This document shows, one piece after another, positions 15,731 to 27,188 of a stretch of 64,000 nucleotides of DNA. The stretch spans positions 3,410,001 to 3,474,000 of the forward strand of contig NC_020541.1 of assembly GCF_000230695.2 (NCBI RefSeq), written 5' to 3'. The notes below the pieces were generated by a model, which did no database searches, was not told the origin of the DNA, and saw only the letters and a list, made by a program, of their open reading frames with translations. Made by a program: the position numbers and the translations under genes. How positions within the stretch are numbered: position 1 is the stretch's first letter; each line of letters opens with the position of its first letter. The DNA comes from Rhodanobacter denitrificans (GTDB lineage: Bacteria > Pseudomonadota > Gammaproteobacteria > Xanthomonadales > Rhodanobacteraceae).

Positions 15731-18112
15731 GTGACGCCCAAGCTACCTCCACGCCGCCTGCTGGCGGTCGCCGCCGCCCTGGCCCTGTTCGGCGGCCAGG
15801 CCGATGCCAGCAGCCCCCAGGTTCCGCCCGCCCACCCCACCGCCCCGGCCGACCAGGCCTGTCCGCTGGGTTCGTTCCACTGTGCGCCGCGCCCGCTCAA
15901 CTACGCGATGTGCCGGCCCAACGCCTTGCTGGAGTTCTACGATCCCAGCCTGGGCAGGGACACCAGCCTGCGCGAGACCAGCCCCACCCTGGTGCAGGCG
16001 CAGCACGTGGACAGCTCCAACCGGTCGGTCTATCACCTGTCCGGCGAAGTGAAGCTGCAGCGTGCCGACCAGCAGCTGCAGGCCGAGCGCATCGACTACA
16101 ACGACCAGAACACCGACTACGACGCCCGCGGCGACGTGCGCTACCAGGACGCCGGCCAGTTGCTGGCCGCCTCGAGCATGCGCGGCAACACCGACGCCAG
16201 CCGCGGCGTCGCCAACGACGTGCGCTACCAGATGCTCGACGCGCGCGGCAACGGCACGGCCGGCCAGGGCCAGATGCTGGATGCGCAGCACACGCGCTAC
16301 TCGCAGGCCACCTACTCCACCTGCGACGTCGGCCACCACCTGTGGGAGTTCCGCGCCAAGTCGATCACCATCAACAAGGAAACCGGCGTCGGCGTGGCGC
16401 GCAACGCCACCATGCGCCTCGGCAACGTGCCGTTCCTGTACCTGCCGTATTTCAGCTTCCCGGTCGACGACCGCCGCAAGACCGGCTTCCTCTACCCGAC
16501 CATCGGCCACACCAGCCGCTCGGGTTACGAGATCAGCACGCCGTACTACCTGAACCTGGCGCCGAACTACGACGCCACGCTGGATCCGCGCTACTACAGC
16601 GCGCGCGGCGCGATGCTGGCCGGCGAATTCCGCTACCTGACGCCGGGCAGCCGCGGCCAGCTCAACGTGGAATACGTGCCGGACGACCACGGCAAAAGCG
16701 ACGGCCTCGCCGACACCAAGGGCGACTCGCGCTACCTGGTGAAGTTCGCCGACAGCACGCAGTTGTGGAAAGGCTGGCAGTTCGTGGGCTCGTACAACCA
16801 CGCCTCGGACAGCAGCTACCTGTACGACTACGGCGACGCCCTGTCCCATTCGGCCGTCTACACGCTGGCCTCCAACGCCACGATCGCGGGCGGCGGCAAG
16901 TGGTGGAACGCCTCCTTCGGCGGCACCATCTACCAGAACGTCAATCCGTTCGTGACCGACAGCAGCCTGCCGTACAAGCAGCTGCCGTACGCGAAGTTCA
17001 GCATGGACGTGCCGCTGTCGCGCTGGCTGGAATTCGGCGTGGACAGCTCGGCGGTGGCATTCCGCAAGACCGGCTTCGTCGAGGGCCAGCGCGAGGACCT
17101 CTACCCCTACCTGGAAGCGGACTTCGGCAGTTCGGCCTGGTTCGTGCGTCCGCGGCTCGGCTATCGCTACACCGCCTACCAGCTGGACAGCAGCTACCGG
17201 AATTACGGTTATTACGGCCTGCTCGGCAGCGGTGCGACCACGCCGTTCGACCAGCAGTCGCCGAGCCGCTCGCTGCCGATCGTCAGCCTCGACAGCGGCC
17301 TGGTGTTCGACCGCAGCGCCACGCTGTTCGGCAACAGCTACACGCAGACGCTGGAGCCGCGGCTGTACTACCTGTACGTGCCGTACCGCAACCAGAACAA
17401 CCTGCCGCTGTTCGACACCCGGACGATGTCGTTCGACTACTGGCAGTTGTTCTCGACCAACCAGTTCTCCGGCGCCGACCGCCAGATGGACGCGAACAAC
17501 CTCACCGCCGCGCTCACCACCCGCCTGCTGGACGACGGCGGCGTCGAGCGGGTGTCGGCCAGCATCGGCCAGATCCACTATTTCAGCCCGCAGAAAGTGC
17601 TGGGCACGGACTGGGTCCGTTCGGCCTACGTGGCCCAGCTCGACGTGCAGCTCAGCGAGCGCTGGCGGCTGGACAGCGCCTACCAGTGGAGCCCGAACAC
17701 CCGCTTGACCGACCTGGCGGCGGTGCAGCTGCAGCGCCGCCTGAGCACCGACGGCATCCTCAATTTCTCCTACCGCTATCGTCGCGGCCTGCTGGAACAA
17801 TACGGCGCTTCGGTGGTCTACCCGGTGTCCGAGCGCTGGCGGCTGGTGGGTGCATGGACCTATTCGGTGAAGGATCGCGAAAGCGTCGATGCGCTGGCCG
17901 GCGTGGAGTACGACAGCTGCTGCGTGTCGCTGCGGCTGGTGGGGCGCAGCTACGTGAACCAGAGCTACTACGGCTTCGGTCCGGCCCCGACGGGCGGCAA
18001 CACCAACCATCGCGACAATGCCGTCATGTTCGAGGTGGTTTTCAAGGGACTGGGCTCCACCGGCGGCCAAATCGATCCACTGCTGCGCCGTGATATTCTC
18101 GGCTATCAATAA
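15731..18112 (+). CDS. lptD: LPS-assembly outer membrane protein LptD
   Basis: A 793-residue outer membrane protein that inserts lipopolysaccharide into the outer leaflet together with LptE. It has a signal peptide, an N-terminal OstA-like jellyroll domain (VYHLSGEVKLQRADQQLQAE, about 90-200) and a large C-terminal barrel. Cysteines 44, 51 and 60 near the mature N-terminus and the adjacent pair in DSCCVSLRL near the C-terminus match the cysteines that form the inter-domain disulfides in E. coli LptD. The start codon is GTG. It is the first gene of an operon with surA, whose product is its periplasmic chaperone. Confidence 0.93.
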   Translation: MTPKLPPRRLLAVAAALALFGGQADASSPQVPPAHPTAPADQACPLGSFHCAPRPLNYAMCRPNALLEFYDPSLGRDTSLRETSPTLVQAQHVDSSNRSVYHLSGEVKLQRADQQLQAERIDYNDQNTDYDARGDVRYQDAGQLLAASSMRGNTDASRGVANDVRYQMLDARGNGTAGQGQMLDAQHTRYSQATYSTCDVGHHLWEFRAKSITINKETGVGVARNATMRLGNVPFLYLPYFSFPVDDRRKTGFLYPTIGHTSRSGYEISTPYYLNLAPNYDATLDPRYYSARGAMLAGEFRYLTPGSRGQLNVEYVPDDHGKSDGLADTKGDSRYLVKFADSTQLWKGWQFVGSYNHASDSSYLYDYGDALSHSAVYTLASNATIAGGGKWWNASFGGTIYQNVNPFVTDSSLPYKQLPYAKFSMDVPLSRWLEFGVDSSAVAFRKTGFVEGQREDLYPYLEADFGSSAWFVRPRLGYRYTAYQLDSSYRNYGYYGLLGSGATTPFDQQSPSRSLPIVSLDSGLVFDRSATLFGNSYTQTLEPRLYYLYVPYRNQNNLPLFDTRTMSFDYWQLFSTNQFSGADRQMDANNLTAALTTRLLDDGGVERVSASIGQIHYFSPQKVLGTDWVRSAYVAQLDVQLSERWRLDSAYQWSPNTRLTDLAAVQLQRRLSTDGILNFSYRYRRGLLEQYGASVVYPVSERWRLVGAWTYSVKDRESVDALAGVEYDSCCVSLRLVGRSYVNQSYYGFGPAPTGGNTNHRDNAVMFEVVFKGLGSTGGQIDPLLRRDILGYQ

Positions 18113-18147
18113 ACGCATTCGCCCCGGCGAAATCAGGCTTTCCACTG

Positions 18148-19488
18148 ATGAAGCAATCCCTTGCATTTCTCCTGTTCGCGCTCGCGATCTTGCTCCCCGC
18201 CCATGCCCAGCTGCTGACCCCGGCCGCCCCGGCCAACCAGCCGCTGGACCGCATCGTGGCCGTAGTCAACGACGACGTGATCCTGCAGAGCGAACTGAAC
18301 GATGCCGTGCTCTCGGTGCAGCAGCAGTACGCCGGCCACACCGAGCAGCTGCCGCCGATGAATGTGCTGCAGCAGCAGGTACTGAACCGTCTGGTGCTGA
18401 TGCGCCTGCAGATCCAGAAGGCACAGGATCAGGGCATCCACGTCTCCGACGCCGACGTCGACCAGGCCATCCAGGGCGTGGCCCAGCAGAACAAGCTCAG
18501 CCCCGAGCAGTTGCGTGCCGAGGTGGAGCGCAGCGGCGCCAGCTTCGCCTCGTTCCGCGAACAGCTGGCCGACCAGATCACCGTGCAGCGGCTGCACCAG
18601 AACGTGGTGCGGGATTCGGTCTCGGTCACCGACAGCGAAATCGACAACCTGCTCAGCAGCCCGACCTACAAGGCCGGCGAAGTGCACCTGGCGCACATCC
18701 AGATCAGCATTCCCGGCGGCGCCGACGCCGCCGCGATCCAGGCCAGCCAGGCCAAGGCCGGGCAGGCACTGGCCGCGATCAAGGGCGGCATGGATTTCAA
18801 CGCCGCCGCGATCCGCTACTCGGACGCGCCCGATGCGCTCGACGGCGGCGACCTCGGCTGGCGCCGGCTCGACGAAATCCCGCCCGCGTTCGCCGACACC
18901 ATCACCTCGATGAAGCCCGGCGAGGTCAGTGCGGCGCTGCGGGGGCCGACCGGTTTCCACATCCTCAAGCTGGTCGACCAGCGCCAGAGCAGCCGCAAGA
19001 TGGTCACCGAGCTGCATGCACGGCAGATCCTGATCAAGCCGAGCGAGCTGCTGACCCCGGCCCAGGCCGAACAGAAGGCGCAGGACCTGTACCACCGCAT
19101 CGTCGACAAGCACGAGGACTTCGCCACCCTGGCGAAGGAAAATTCCAAGGACGACACCACCGCCAACATCGGCGGCGACATGGGCTGGTTCCCGCCGCAG
19201 GCGTGGGGCCAGGCCATCGCCGCGCAACTGGGCCAGCTGAAGGACAACCAGGTGTCGGCGCCGTTCCAGAGCGCTGCCGGCTGGCACATCCTGCAACGGC
19301 TCGGCGAGCGCCAGAGCGACCAGACCGTGCAGATCGAACGCGACCAGGCGCGCCAGGCCATCGGCACGCGCAAGTCCGAGCAGGCCTACGACGACTACCT
19401 GCGTGACCTGCGCTCGAACGCCTATGTCGACATCCTGGTGCCCGAGCTGCGCGCGGCGGACGATCGGGCCGCCGCCAGCGCGCCATAA
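18148..19488 (+). CDS. surA: Periplasmic chaperone and peptidyl-prolyl isomerase SurA
   Basis: A 446-residue periplasmic protein with a signal peptide (cleavage after AHA at about 20), an N-terminal chaperone domain (LDRIVAVVNDDVILQSEL), and two parvulin domains (about residues 175-275 and 285-385, each with a GGDLGW/GGDMGWF motif). SurA escorts unfolded outer membrane proteins, including LptD, to the Bam complex. It lies 35 bases after lptD and just before pdxA, the usual order in gammaproteobacteria. Confidence 0.93.
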   Translation: MKQSLAFLLFALAILLPAHAQLLTPAAPANQPLDRIVAVVNDDVILQSELNDAVLSVQQQYAGHTEQLPPMNVLQQQVLNRLVLMRLQIQKAQDQGIHVSDADVDQAIQGVAQQNKLSPEQLRAEVERSGASFASFREQLADQITVQRLHQNVVRDSVSVTDSEIDNLLSSPTYKAGEVHLAHIQISIPGGADAAAIQASQAKAGQALAAIKGGMDFNAAAIRYSDAPDALDGGDLGWRRLDEIPPAFADTITSMKPGEVSAALRGPTGFHILKLVDQRQSSRKMVTELHARQILIKPSELLTPAQAEQKAQDLYHRIVDKHEDFATLAKENSKDDTTANIGGDMGWFPPQAWGQAIAAQLGQLKDNQVSAPFQSAAGWHILQRLGERQSDQTVQIERDQARQAIGTRKSEQAYDDYLRDLRSNAYVDILVPELRAADDRAAASAP

Positions 19489-19503
19489 AGGCGGTTGGAC
19501 ACC

Positions 19504-20553
19504 ATGCCACTGCCCCGGCTCGCGCTGACCGCGGGCGAGCCGGCGGGCGTCGGCCCCGAATTGCTGGTTCGACTGGCCACCACGCCGCTGGCGGCAACCC
19601 TGGTGGCGATCACTGACCGCCACCTGCTGCAGCGGGCGGCCGCACGCTGCGGCCTCGCCGTCGAACTGGCCGATGATGACGGCAGCGCGCCGCCCATGCG
19701 GCGCCCCGGCACGCTGCGTGTGCAGCACATCCCGCTGGCCGTCGACGAAGTGCCCGGCCGGCCCGATCCGCGCAACGCCCGGCACGTGCTGGACACGCTG
19801 GCCGAGGCCGCCGACGGCTGCATGGCCGGCCGCTACGACGCGGTGGTCACCGCGCCGCTGCAGAAAGCCTCGATCAACGACGCCGGCGTCCGCTTCAGCG
19901 GGCACACCGAGTTCTTCGCCGAACGCGCGCACGCCGACGTGGTGATGATGCTGGCCAGCCCGGAGCTGCGGGTGGCGCTGGCCACCACCCACCTGCCGCT
20001 GGCGGCGGTACCGGCGGCGATCACGCCGGCTGCGCTGACCCGCACGCTGCGCATCGTGCACGCCGAGCTGCAGCGCAAGTTCGGCATCGCCGCGCCGCGC
20101 ATCGCGGTGCTCGGCCTCAATCCGCACGCCGGCGAAGGCGGCCACCTCGGCCACGAGGAAATCGACACGGTGATCCCGGTGCTGGACGCGCTGCGCGGCG
20201 AAGGCATGCACCTGCTCGGCCCGCTGCCCGCCGACACCGCGTTCGTGCCGGCACAGCGTGCGCGCTACGACGCGGTGCTGGCGATGTACCACGACCAGGC
20301 GCTGCCGGTACTGAAGAGCGAGGCATTCGACCGCACCGTGAACCTCACCCTCGGCCTGCCGTTCATCCGCACCTCGGTCGACCACGGCACCGCGCTGGAC
20401 CTGGCCGGCAGCGGCCGCGCCGATCCGGCCAGCCTGATCGCCGCGGCGAACATGGCATTGGAACTCGTGGCGCGCTGCGCCACTCATCCATCCTCTCCCC
20501 GCCGGGGAGAGGAACGAGGTGAGGGGCCACCCCCACCGGAAACAAACCGATGA
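19504..20553 (+). CDS. pdxA: 4-hydroxythreonine-4-phosphate dehydrogenase
   Basis: A 349-residue enzyme of pyridoxal phosphate synthesis. Motifs TAGEPAGVGPE, FSGHTEFFAE, NPHAGEGG and MYHDQALP supply substrate and metal ligands. The ATG at 19504 gives the normal N-terminus MPLPRLALTAGEP. The family usually stops near 330 residues; here the last ~22 residues (containing SSPRRGEERGEG) are encoded by a palindromic intergenic-type repeat at 20496-20516. The stop still overlaps the rsmA start as ATGA. Confidence 0.92.
   Translation: MPLPRLALTAGEPAGVGPELLVRLATTPLAATLVAITDRHLLQRAAARCGLAVELADDDGSAPPMRRPGTLRVQHIPLAVDEVPGRPDPRNARHVLDTLAEAADGCMAGRYDAVVTAPLQKASINDAGVRFSGHTEFFAERAHADVVMMLASPELRVALATTHLPLAAVPAAITPAALTRTLRIVHAELQRKFGIAAPRIAVLGLNPHAGEGGHLGHEEIDTVIPVLDALRGEGMHLLGPLPADTAFVPAQRARYDAVLAMYHDQALPVLKSEAFDRTVNLTLGLPFIRTSVDHGTALDLAGSGRADPASLIAAANMALELVARCATHPSSPRRGEERGEGPPPPETNR
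20496..20516. repeat. Palindromic repeat inside the 3' end of pdxA
   Basis: CCTCTCCCC and GGGGAGAGG are perfect inverse copies around a two-base centre. This CTCTCCCC/GGGGAGAG type is a frequent intergenic repeat in Xanthomonadales. Here it is read in frame and lengthens PdxA. Confidence 0.65.
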
Positions 20554-21338
20554 ACGCGCGCCCCAAGAAAAGTTTCGGCCAGCACTTCCTGCACGACCGG
20601 CGCTACATCGACCGCATCGTCAGCGCGATCGCGCCGCGGGCGGAGGACTTCGTGGTCGAGATCGGCCCAGGCGAGGGGGCGCTGACCCTGCCGCTGCTGG
20701 CGGTGGCCGGCCGGCTCACCGCGATCGAGCTGGACACCGACCTGATCCCCGGCCTGCAGGCGCGTGCCGCCACCACGGGCGAACTGCACATCATCCACGC
20801 CGATGTGCTGAAGGTGGACTTCAGCGCGCTCGCCCACAGCCACGGCGTGCCGAGGCTGCGCATCGCCGGCAACCTGCCGTACTACATCTCCAGCCCGATC
20901 CTGTTCCACTGCGTCGAGCACGCCGCGGCGATCGCCGACATGCACTTCATGCTGCAGAAGGAGGTGGTCGAGCGCATGGCCGCCGAACCGGGCAGCAAGG
21001 TGTACGGCCGGTTGTCGGTGATGCTGCAGCTGGCCTGTCGCGTGGAACCGCTGTTCGACGTGCCGCCGGAAGCGTTCCGCCCGCCGCCGAAGGTGGAGTC
21101 CGCGGTGGTGCGGCTGCTGCCGTTACCGGCCCACGAACTGCACGATGCGCCGCCCGAACATCTCCATGCCGTGGTCAAGGCCGCGTTCGGCCAGCGCCGC
21201 AAGACGCTGGCCAATGCGCTGCGGCAACTGCTCGACGCCGACGCGATCCGTCGCGCCGACGTCGACCCGAAGGCGCGTGCCGAAACCCTCGCCCCGGCCG
21301 ATTTCGTGCGCTTGGCAAAAATCTACGGCAACCCCTGA
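20550..21338 (+). CDS. rsmA: 16S rRNA dimethyladenosine methyltransferase RsmA
   Basis: A 262-residue KsgA/RsmA methyltransferase that dimethylates two adjacent adenines near the 3' end of 16S rRNA during small-subunit maturation. It shows KKSFGQHFLHD, the SAM motif EIGPGEGALT and the catalytic NLPYYISSPI. The ATG overlaps the pdxA stop, so translation is coupled. It has the standard place in the lptD-surA-pdxA-rsmA-apaG-apaH block. Confidence 0.95.
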   Translation: MNARPKKSFGQHFLHDRRYIDRIVSAIAPRAEDFVVEIGPGEGALTLPLLAVAGRLTAIELDTDLIPGLQARAATTGELHIIHADVLKVDFSALAHSHGVPRLRIAGNLPYYISSPILFHCVEHAAAIADMHFMLQKEVVERMAAEPGSKVYGRLSVMLQLACRVEPLFDVPPEAFRPPPKVESAVVRLLPLPAHELHDAPPEHLHAVVKAAFGQRRKTLANALRQLLDADAIRRADVDPKARAETLAPADFVRLAKIYGNP

Positions 21339-21381
21339 ACGCGGAAACCGCAGCGCGGTCGCGACGCTGCCCGCCCCATTC

Positions 21382-21407
21382 GCGGCGGCAGGCCTTACAA
21401 TCCCGGC
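21382..21407 (+). promoter_or_regulatory. -10 element close to the apaG start
   Basis: TACAAT lies six bases before the apaG ATG at 21408. A transcript starting at the usual distance would begin at or next to the start codon, giving a leaderless mRNA. The same TACAAT-six-base-ATG layout precedes dusB and uup. Confidence 0.4.
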
Positions 21408-21791
21408 ATGACTGAAAAATCTTCCTACACGATCGACGTGCAGGTCGAAACCCGCTTCGTCCCCGATCAATCGAAGCCCGGTGACAATCGCTACGTTTTC
21501 GCCTACACCGTTACCCTGCGCAACGCCGGCGAGATGCCCGCACGCCTGCTCACCCGCCGCTGGATGATCACCGACGCCAACGGCAAGGTGGAGGAAGTGA
21601 CCGGCGAAGGCGTGGTCGGCGAGCAGCCTTGGATGCGGCCCGGCGACGATTTCGAATACACCTCCGGCGCGGTGCTGGAGACGCCGGTCGGCACCATGGG
21701 CGGCAGTTACCAGATGCTGGCCGATGACGGCACGGAGTTCGAGGCGCCCATCCCGACCTTCACCCTGTCCATCCCGCGTACGCTGCACTGA
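21408..21791 (+). CDS. apaG: ApaG family protein
   Basis: A 127-residue single-domain fibronectin-III-like protein (YTIDVQVETRFVPDQSKPGD... RWMITDANGKVEEVTGEGVVGEQPWMRPG). The length and all conserved segments match ApaG (CorD). Its biochemical role is not established in bacteria; it nearly always sits next to apaH, as it does here with 15 bases between the genes. A -10 element at six bases before the ATG suggests an internal, perhaps leaderless, promoter. Confidence 0.93.
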   Translation: MTEKSSYTIDVQVETRFVPDQSKPGDNRYVFAYTVTLRNAGEMPARLLTRRWMITDANGKVEEVTGEGVVGEQPWMRPGDDFEYTSGAVLETPVGTMGGSYQMLADDGTEFEAPIPTFTLSIPRTLH

Positions 21792-21806
21792 TGGCCCTGC
21801 GCTGAC

Positions 21807-22658
21807 ATGGCTACGTACGCGATCGGCGACGTGCAGGGCTGCTACCCCGAACTGCAGCGCCTGCTGGAGAAGCTGCGCTTCGATCCGGCACGCGACCGGC
21901 TGTGGTTCTGCGGCGACCTGGTCAATCGCGGCGGGCAATCACTGGACACGCTGCGGCTGATCCACGGCCTGCGCGAGCACAGCTTGGTCACCCTCGGCAA
22001 TCACGACCTGAGCCTGCTGGCGATCGCCCAGCGCCGGCCCGACGCGCAGGCGCGAGTGAATCCGGAGCTGCGCGAGGTACTGTTCGCCGACGACGCGCCG
22101 GTGCTGTTCGAATGGCTGCGCTCGCAAAAACTGTTGCACCACGACGAGCAGCTCAACTGGACCATGGTGCACGCCGGCCTGGCGCCGATGTGGACGCTGC
22201 GCCAGGCGCAACGCGCGGCGCAGGATGTCGAGCGCGAGCTGTCCAGCCCGCGCCACCCGCGGCTGCTGCGCAACCTGTTCGGCAACCGGCCGGCGCAGTG
22301 GACCAGCCGGCTACAGGGCCTGGATCGCCAGCGCGCCACCATCAACACGATGACCCGGATGCGCTACTGCGACGTCAACGGCCGCATCGACTTCGAGGCC
22401 AAGGGCATCCCCGGCACGCAGAAGGCCGGACTGTATCCATGGTTCGAGGTGCCCGGCATGCGCCGGCGCGACACCCGCATCGTCTGCGGCCACTGGTCCA
22501 CGCTGGGCCGCTTCGCCGGGCTCGGCGTGCACGCGATCGACACCGGCTGCGTCTGGGGTGGGCAGCTCACCGCCTTGCAGCTGGACGGCGAGGAGCTGCA
22601 GTACATCGCGGTCAACGCCGAGCCGCACCGCAAACGGCCGCCGGGCGGCGAGGATTGA
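21807..22658 (+). CDS. apaH: Symmetrical bis(5'-nucleosyl)-tetraphosphatase
   Basis: A 283-residue metallophosphatase. Metal-binding motifs GDVQGCYPEL, FCGDLVNRGG and LGNHDLSLL are present in order, with the later CGHWSTLG histidine. It cleaves Ap4A to two ADP and is also known to decap Np4-capped RNAs. It is the last gene of the lptD-to-apaH block. Confidence 0.95.
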   Translation: MATYAIGDVQGCYPELQRLLEKLRFDPARDRLWFCGDLVNRGGQSLDTLRLIHGLREHSLVTLGNHDLSLLAIAQRRPDAQARVNPELREVLFADDAPVLFEWLRSQKLLHHDEQLNWTMVHAGLAPMWTLRQAQRAAQDVERELSSPRHPRLLRNLFGNRPAQWTSRLQGLDRQRATINTMTRMRYCDVNGRIDFEAKGIPGTQKAGLYPWFEVPGMRRRDTRIVCGHWSTLGRFAGLGVHAIDTGCVWGGQLTALQLDGEELQYIAVNAEPHRKRPPGGED

Positions 22659-22749
22659 TGCGATACGAAAGGGAACTGAATATTCACGATTCGTGATCTA
22701 CCGTGGATGTACTCGGGGTGTCGAAATATCTGCCATGAACGGAGGTTTC

Positions 22750-23235
22750 ATGAAGCCCTCTACCATTCGCATGCTGCCCCTGCTCGTCGCGATGTCCTTG
22801 GCGTCCGGAAACGCTGCCAAGGCACTGCCACCCGGCGAAGCCGACCAAACCACGCAGGTATCGAGTACCACGACGACACAGCTGATCGTTCCGCGCGGAA
22901 ACGCGGAGCACCAGGCGATCCGCGATACGCTGAACCGAGCGATGCGAAAGTCCAGGCTGGGAAACGTGGGCAGCCTCGACCCGGCGGCGCTCGGTGACTT
23001 CGACGTAGTCCTCGTCAGGCATATCAGGAACATGCAGCAGCCGATGCAAGCCTGGCCCGCCCCACCCTGGGGAGGCATGAGCTGCACGCCAGGGGACACG
23101 GCCAGCATCAGCACTTGCTCGGGCGGACTCCAGCAGACCTGGGAGCTCTCGTGCGTGGGCGGATCCACCGGCGGCTCGTGGGTTACCACTGCCTACAAGG
23201 GCCAGTACGTCACGAGTTGCCAAAAGCAGCAATAA
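22750..23235 (+). CDS. Small secreted protein with four cysteines, unknown function
   Basis: A 161-residue protein with a clear signal peptide (MKPSTIRMLPLLVAMSLASG, cleavage near AKA-LP at about 29). After a threonine-rich stretch and a charged middle part comes a C-terminal domain with four cysteines (MSCTPG, STCSGG, LSCVGG, TSCQKQQ), likely two disulfides in the periplasm or outside. GGAGG stands four bases before the ATG. The DNA is visibly less GC-rich than its neighbours, which hints at lineage-specific or acquired origin. No family was recognised. A strong bidirectional terminator follows. Confidence 0.65.
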   Translation: MKPSTIRMLPLLVAMSLASGNAAKALPPGEADQTTQVSSTTTTQLIVPRGNAEHQAIRDTLNRAMRKSRLGNVGSLDPAALGDFDVVLVRHIRNMQQPMQAWPAPPWGGMSCTPGDTASISTCSGGLQQTWELSCVGGSTGGSWVTTAYKGQYVTSCQKQQ

Positions 23236-23253
23236 GCCACACCGCTTACAACC

Positions 23254-23287
23254 AAAAAGCCCCGCTCGAAGCGGGGCTTTTTTTCAG
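23254..23287. terminator. Bidirectional terminator between the small secreted protein gene and secA
   Basis: A 12-bp stem pairs AAAAAGCCCCGC with GCGGGGCTTTTT around TCGAA, with A and T runs on both sides. It can end the plus-strand gene and the minus-strand secA transcript. Confidence 0.92.
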
Positions 23288-23298
23288 TGGTCCTTGGC

Positions 23299-26040
<2,742 letters not shown>

Positions 26041-26089
26041 CGATCTTCCGGGTTGGGAGTGAAATGCCCACGGCAGGCGCGGGCCAATC

Positions 26090-26109
26090 GGGCATGTTAC
26101 TACATGCCC
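26090..26109. promoter_or_regulatory. Palindrome in the secA upstream region
   Basis: GGGCATGT and ACATGCCC are perfect inverse copies around TACT. On the minus strand the centre contains TAACAT, which could be a -10 hexamer about 50 bases before the secA start. The element may be an operator or a leader hairpin; no binding factor is known to me. Confidence 0.4.
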
Positions 26110-26231
26110 GCCGGGCGCCGCCCACGGGGCCGACCGCGCCGGGACGCGGCCCGTCAAGCCAGGCCGCGGCGCCATCCTGAATGGCGCCGGCCAGGGCGGG
26201 ATTCAAGGGATGGCGGGCCGGAAACCCGGCG

Positions 26232-27161
26232 TCAGCGGTGGTTGCGCACGAACGCCAGCGGGTTGACCACGCGGCCGTCGTACCAGACCTCGAAATGCAC
26301 GTGCGACCCGGTCGAGCGGCCGGTGGAACCGGCCCGGGCCACCACGTCGCCGACCTGCACATGCTGGCCCGGGCGCGCCACCAGCGCGCTGTTGTGCGCA
26401 TAGCGCGTCATGTAGCCGTTGCCGTGGTCGATCTCGATCACGTTGCCGTAGCCCTTGCGCACGCCGGCAAAGGTCACCATGCCTTCGGCCACGGTGTGTA
26501 CCGGCGTGCCGAGCGGGGTCGAGATGTCGATGCCGGTATGCCGTGCCGAGCGGCCGTCGAACGGGTCCGCGCGCACGCCGAAATAGGAGGAAATATAGCC
26601 CTGCACCGGCATCCCGGTCGGCTTCAGGTTGGACTCGATCCGCGCATCCAGCAGCAGGCTCTGCAGCGCCGACAGCTGCGCCTGTTGCCGATCGAACTGG
26701 CTGGCCAGCTGGTTGATGCTGTTGTCCAGCGCCGGTGGCAGGGCATACGCGCTGCTGCCGGCATCCTCGACGCCGCCGACCGCCGGCTGCTGGTCGAAAT
26801 CGAACTCGCCGTCGTCGAGCTTGCCGACCTCGGCCAGCCGCTCGCCCAGCGCATTCAGGCGCGTCGACTGGGCCTGCAGCTGCCCCAGCTTCACGGCCAG
26901 CGCATCGAGGCCGCGCTGGGCCTCCTGCCGCACGCCGCCCAGTTGGGTGTCCTGCTGCCGGATCTGCTGCTGCAGGTCGCGAATCTCGGCCAGCGCCCGG
27001 TCACGCGGGCTGGCTACCAGCACGGCCAGCGCCACGCCGGCTCCCATGCAACCGAGTACCGCCAGCGCGACCGCCGAAAGCAGCTTCAGACGCAGGCGGC
27101 GATCCGCCAGGTCGAGGGTCTTCGGCAATTTCCGGGCGCGTGATACGAGTATGATCTGCAT
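26232..27161 (-). CDS. Inner-membrane-anchored M23 (LytM) family peptidase
   Basis: A 309-residue protein with one N-terminal membrane span (about 27-50), a periplasmic coiled coil (about 55-115) and a C-terminal LytM domain. Zinc ligands are present: HTGIDIS gives the His and Asp, HVHFE the HxH pair, so it should be a catalytically active peptidoglycan endopeptidase. AGGA precedes the ATG at 27161. It is divergent from dciA with a 27-base gap and sits between secA and the division cluster, a context seen in related bacteria. Confidence 0.85.
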   Translation of the reverse strand: MQIILVSRARKLPKTLDLADRRLRLKLLSAVALAVLGCMGAGVALAVLVASPRDRALAEIRDLQQQIRQQDTQLGGVRQEAQRGLDALAVKLGQLQAQSTRLNALGERLAEVGKLDDGEFDFDQQPAVGGVEDAGSSAYALPPALDNSINQLASQFDRQQAQLSALQSLLLDARIESNLKPTGMPVQGYISSYFGVRADPFDGRSARHTGIDISTPLGTPVHTVAEGMVTFAGVRKGYGNVIEIDHGNGYMTRYAHNSALVARPGQHVQVGDVVARAGSTGRSTGSHVHFEVWYDGRVVNPLAFVRNHR

Positions 27162-27188
27162 GTCTTTCCTGGGTCGAATTCCGGCACC

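Noticed and set aside
15743..18166. Long minus-strand frame opposite lptD
   Set aside because: It is the antisense shadow of a well-supported outer membrane protein gene and resembles no protein family.
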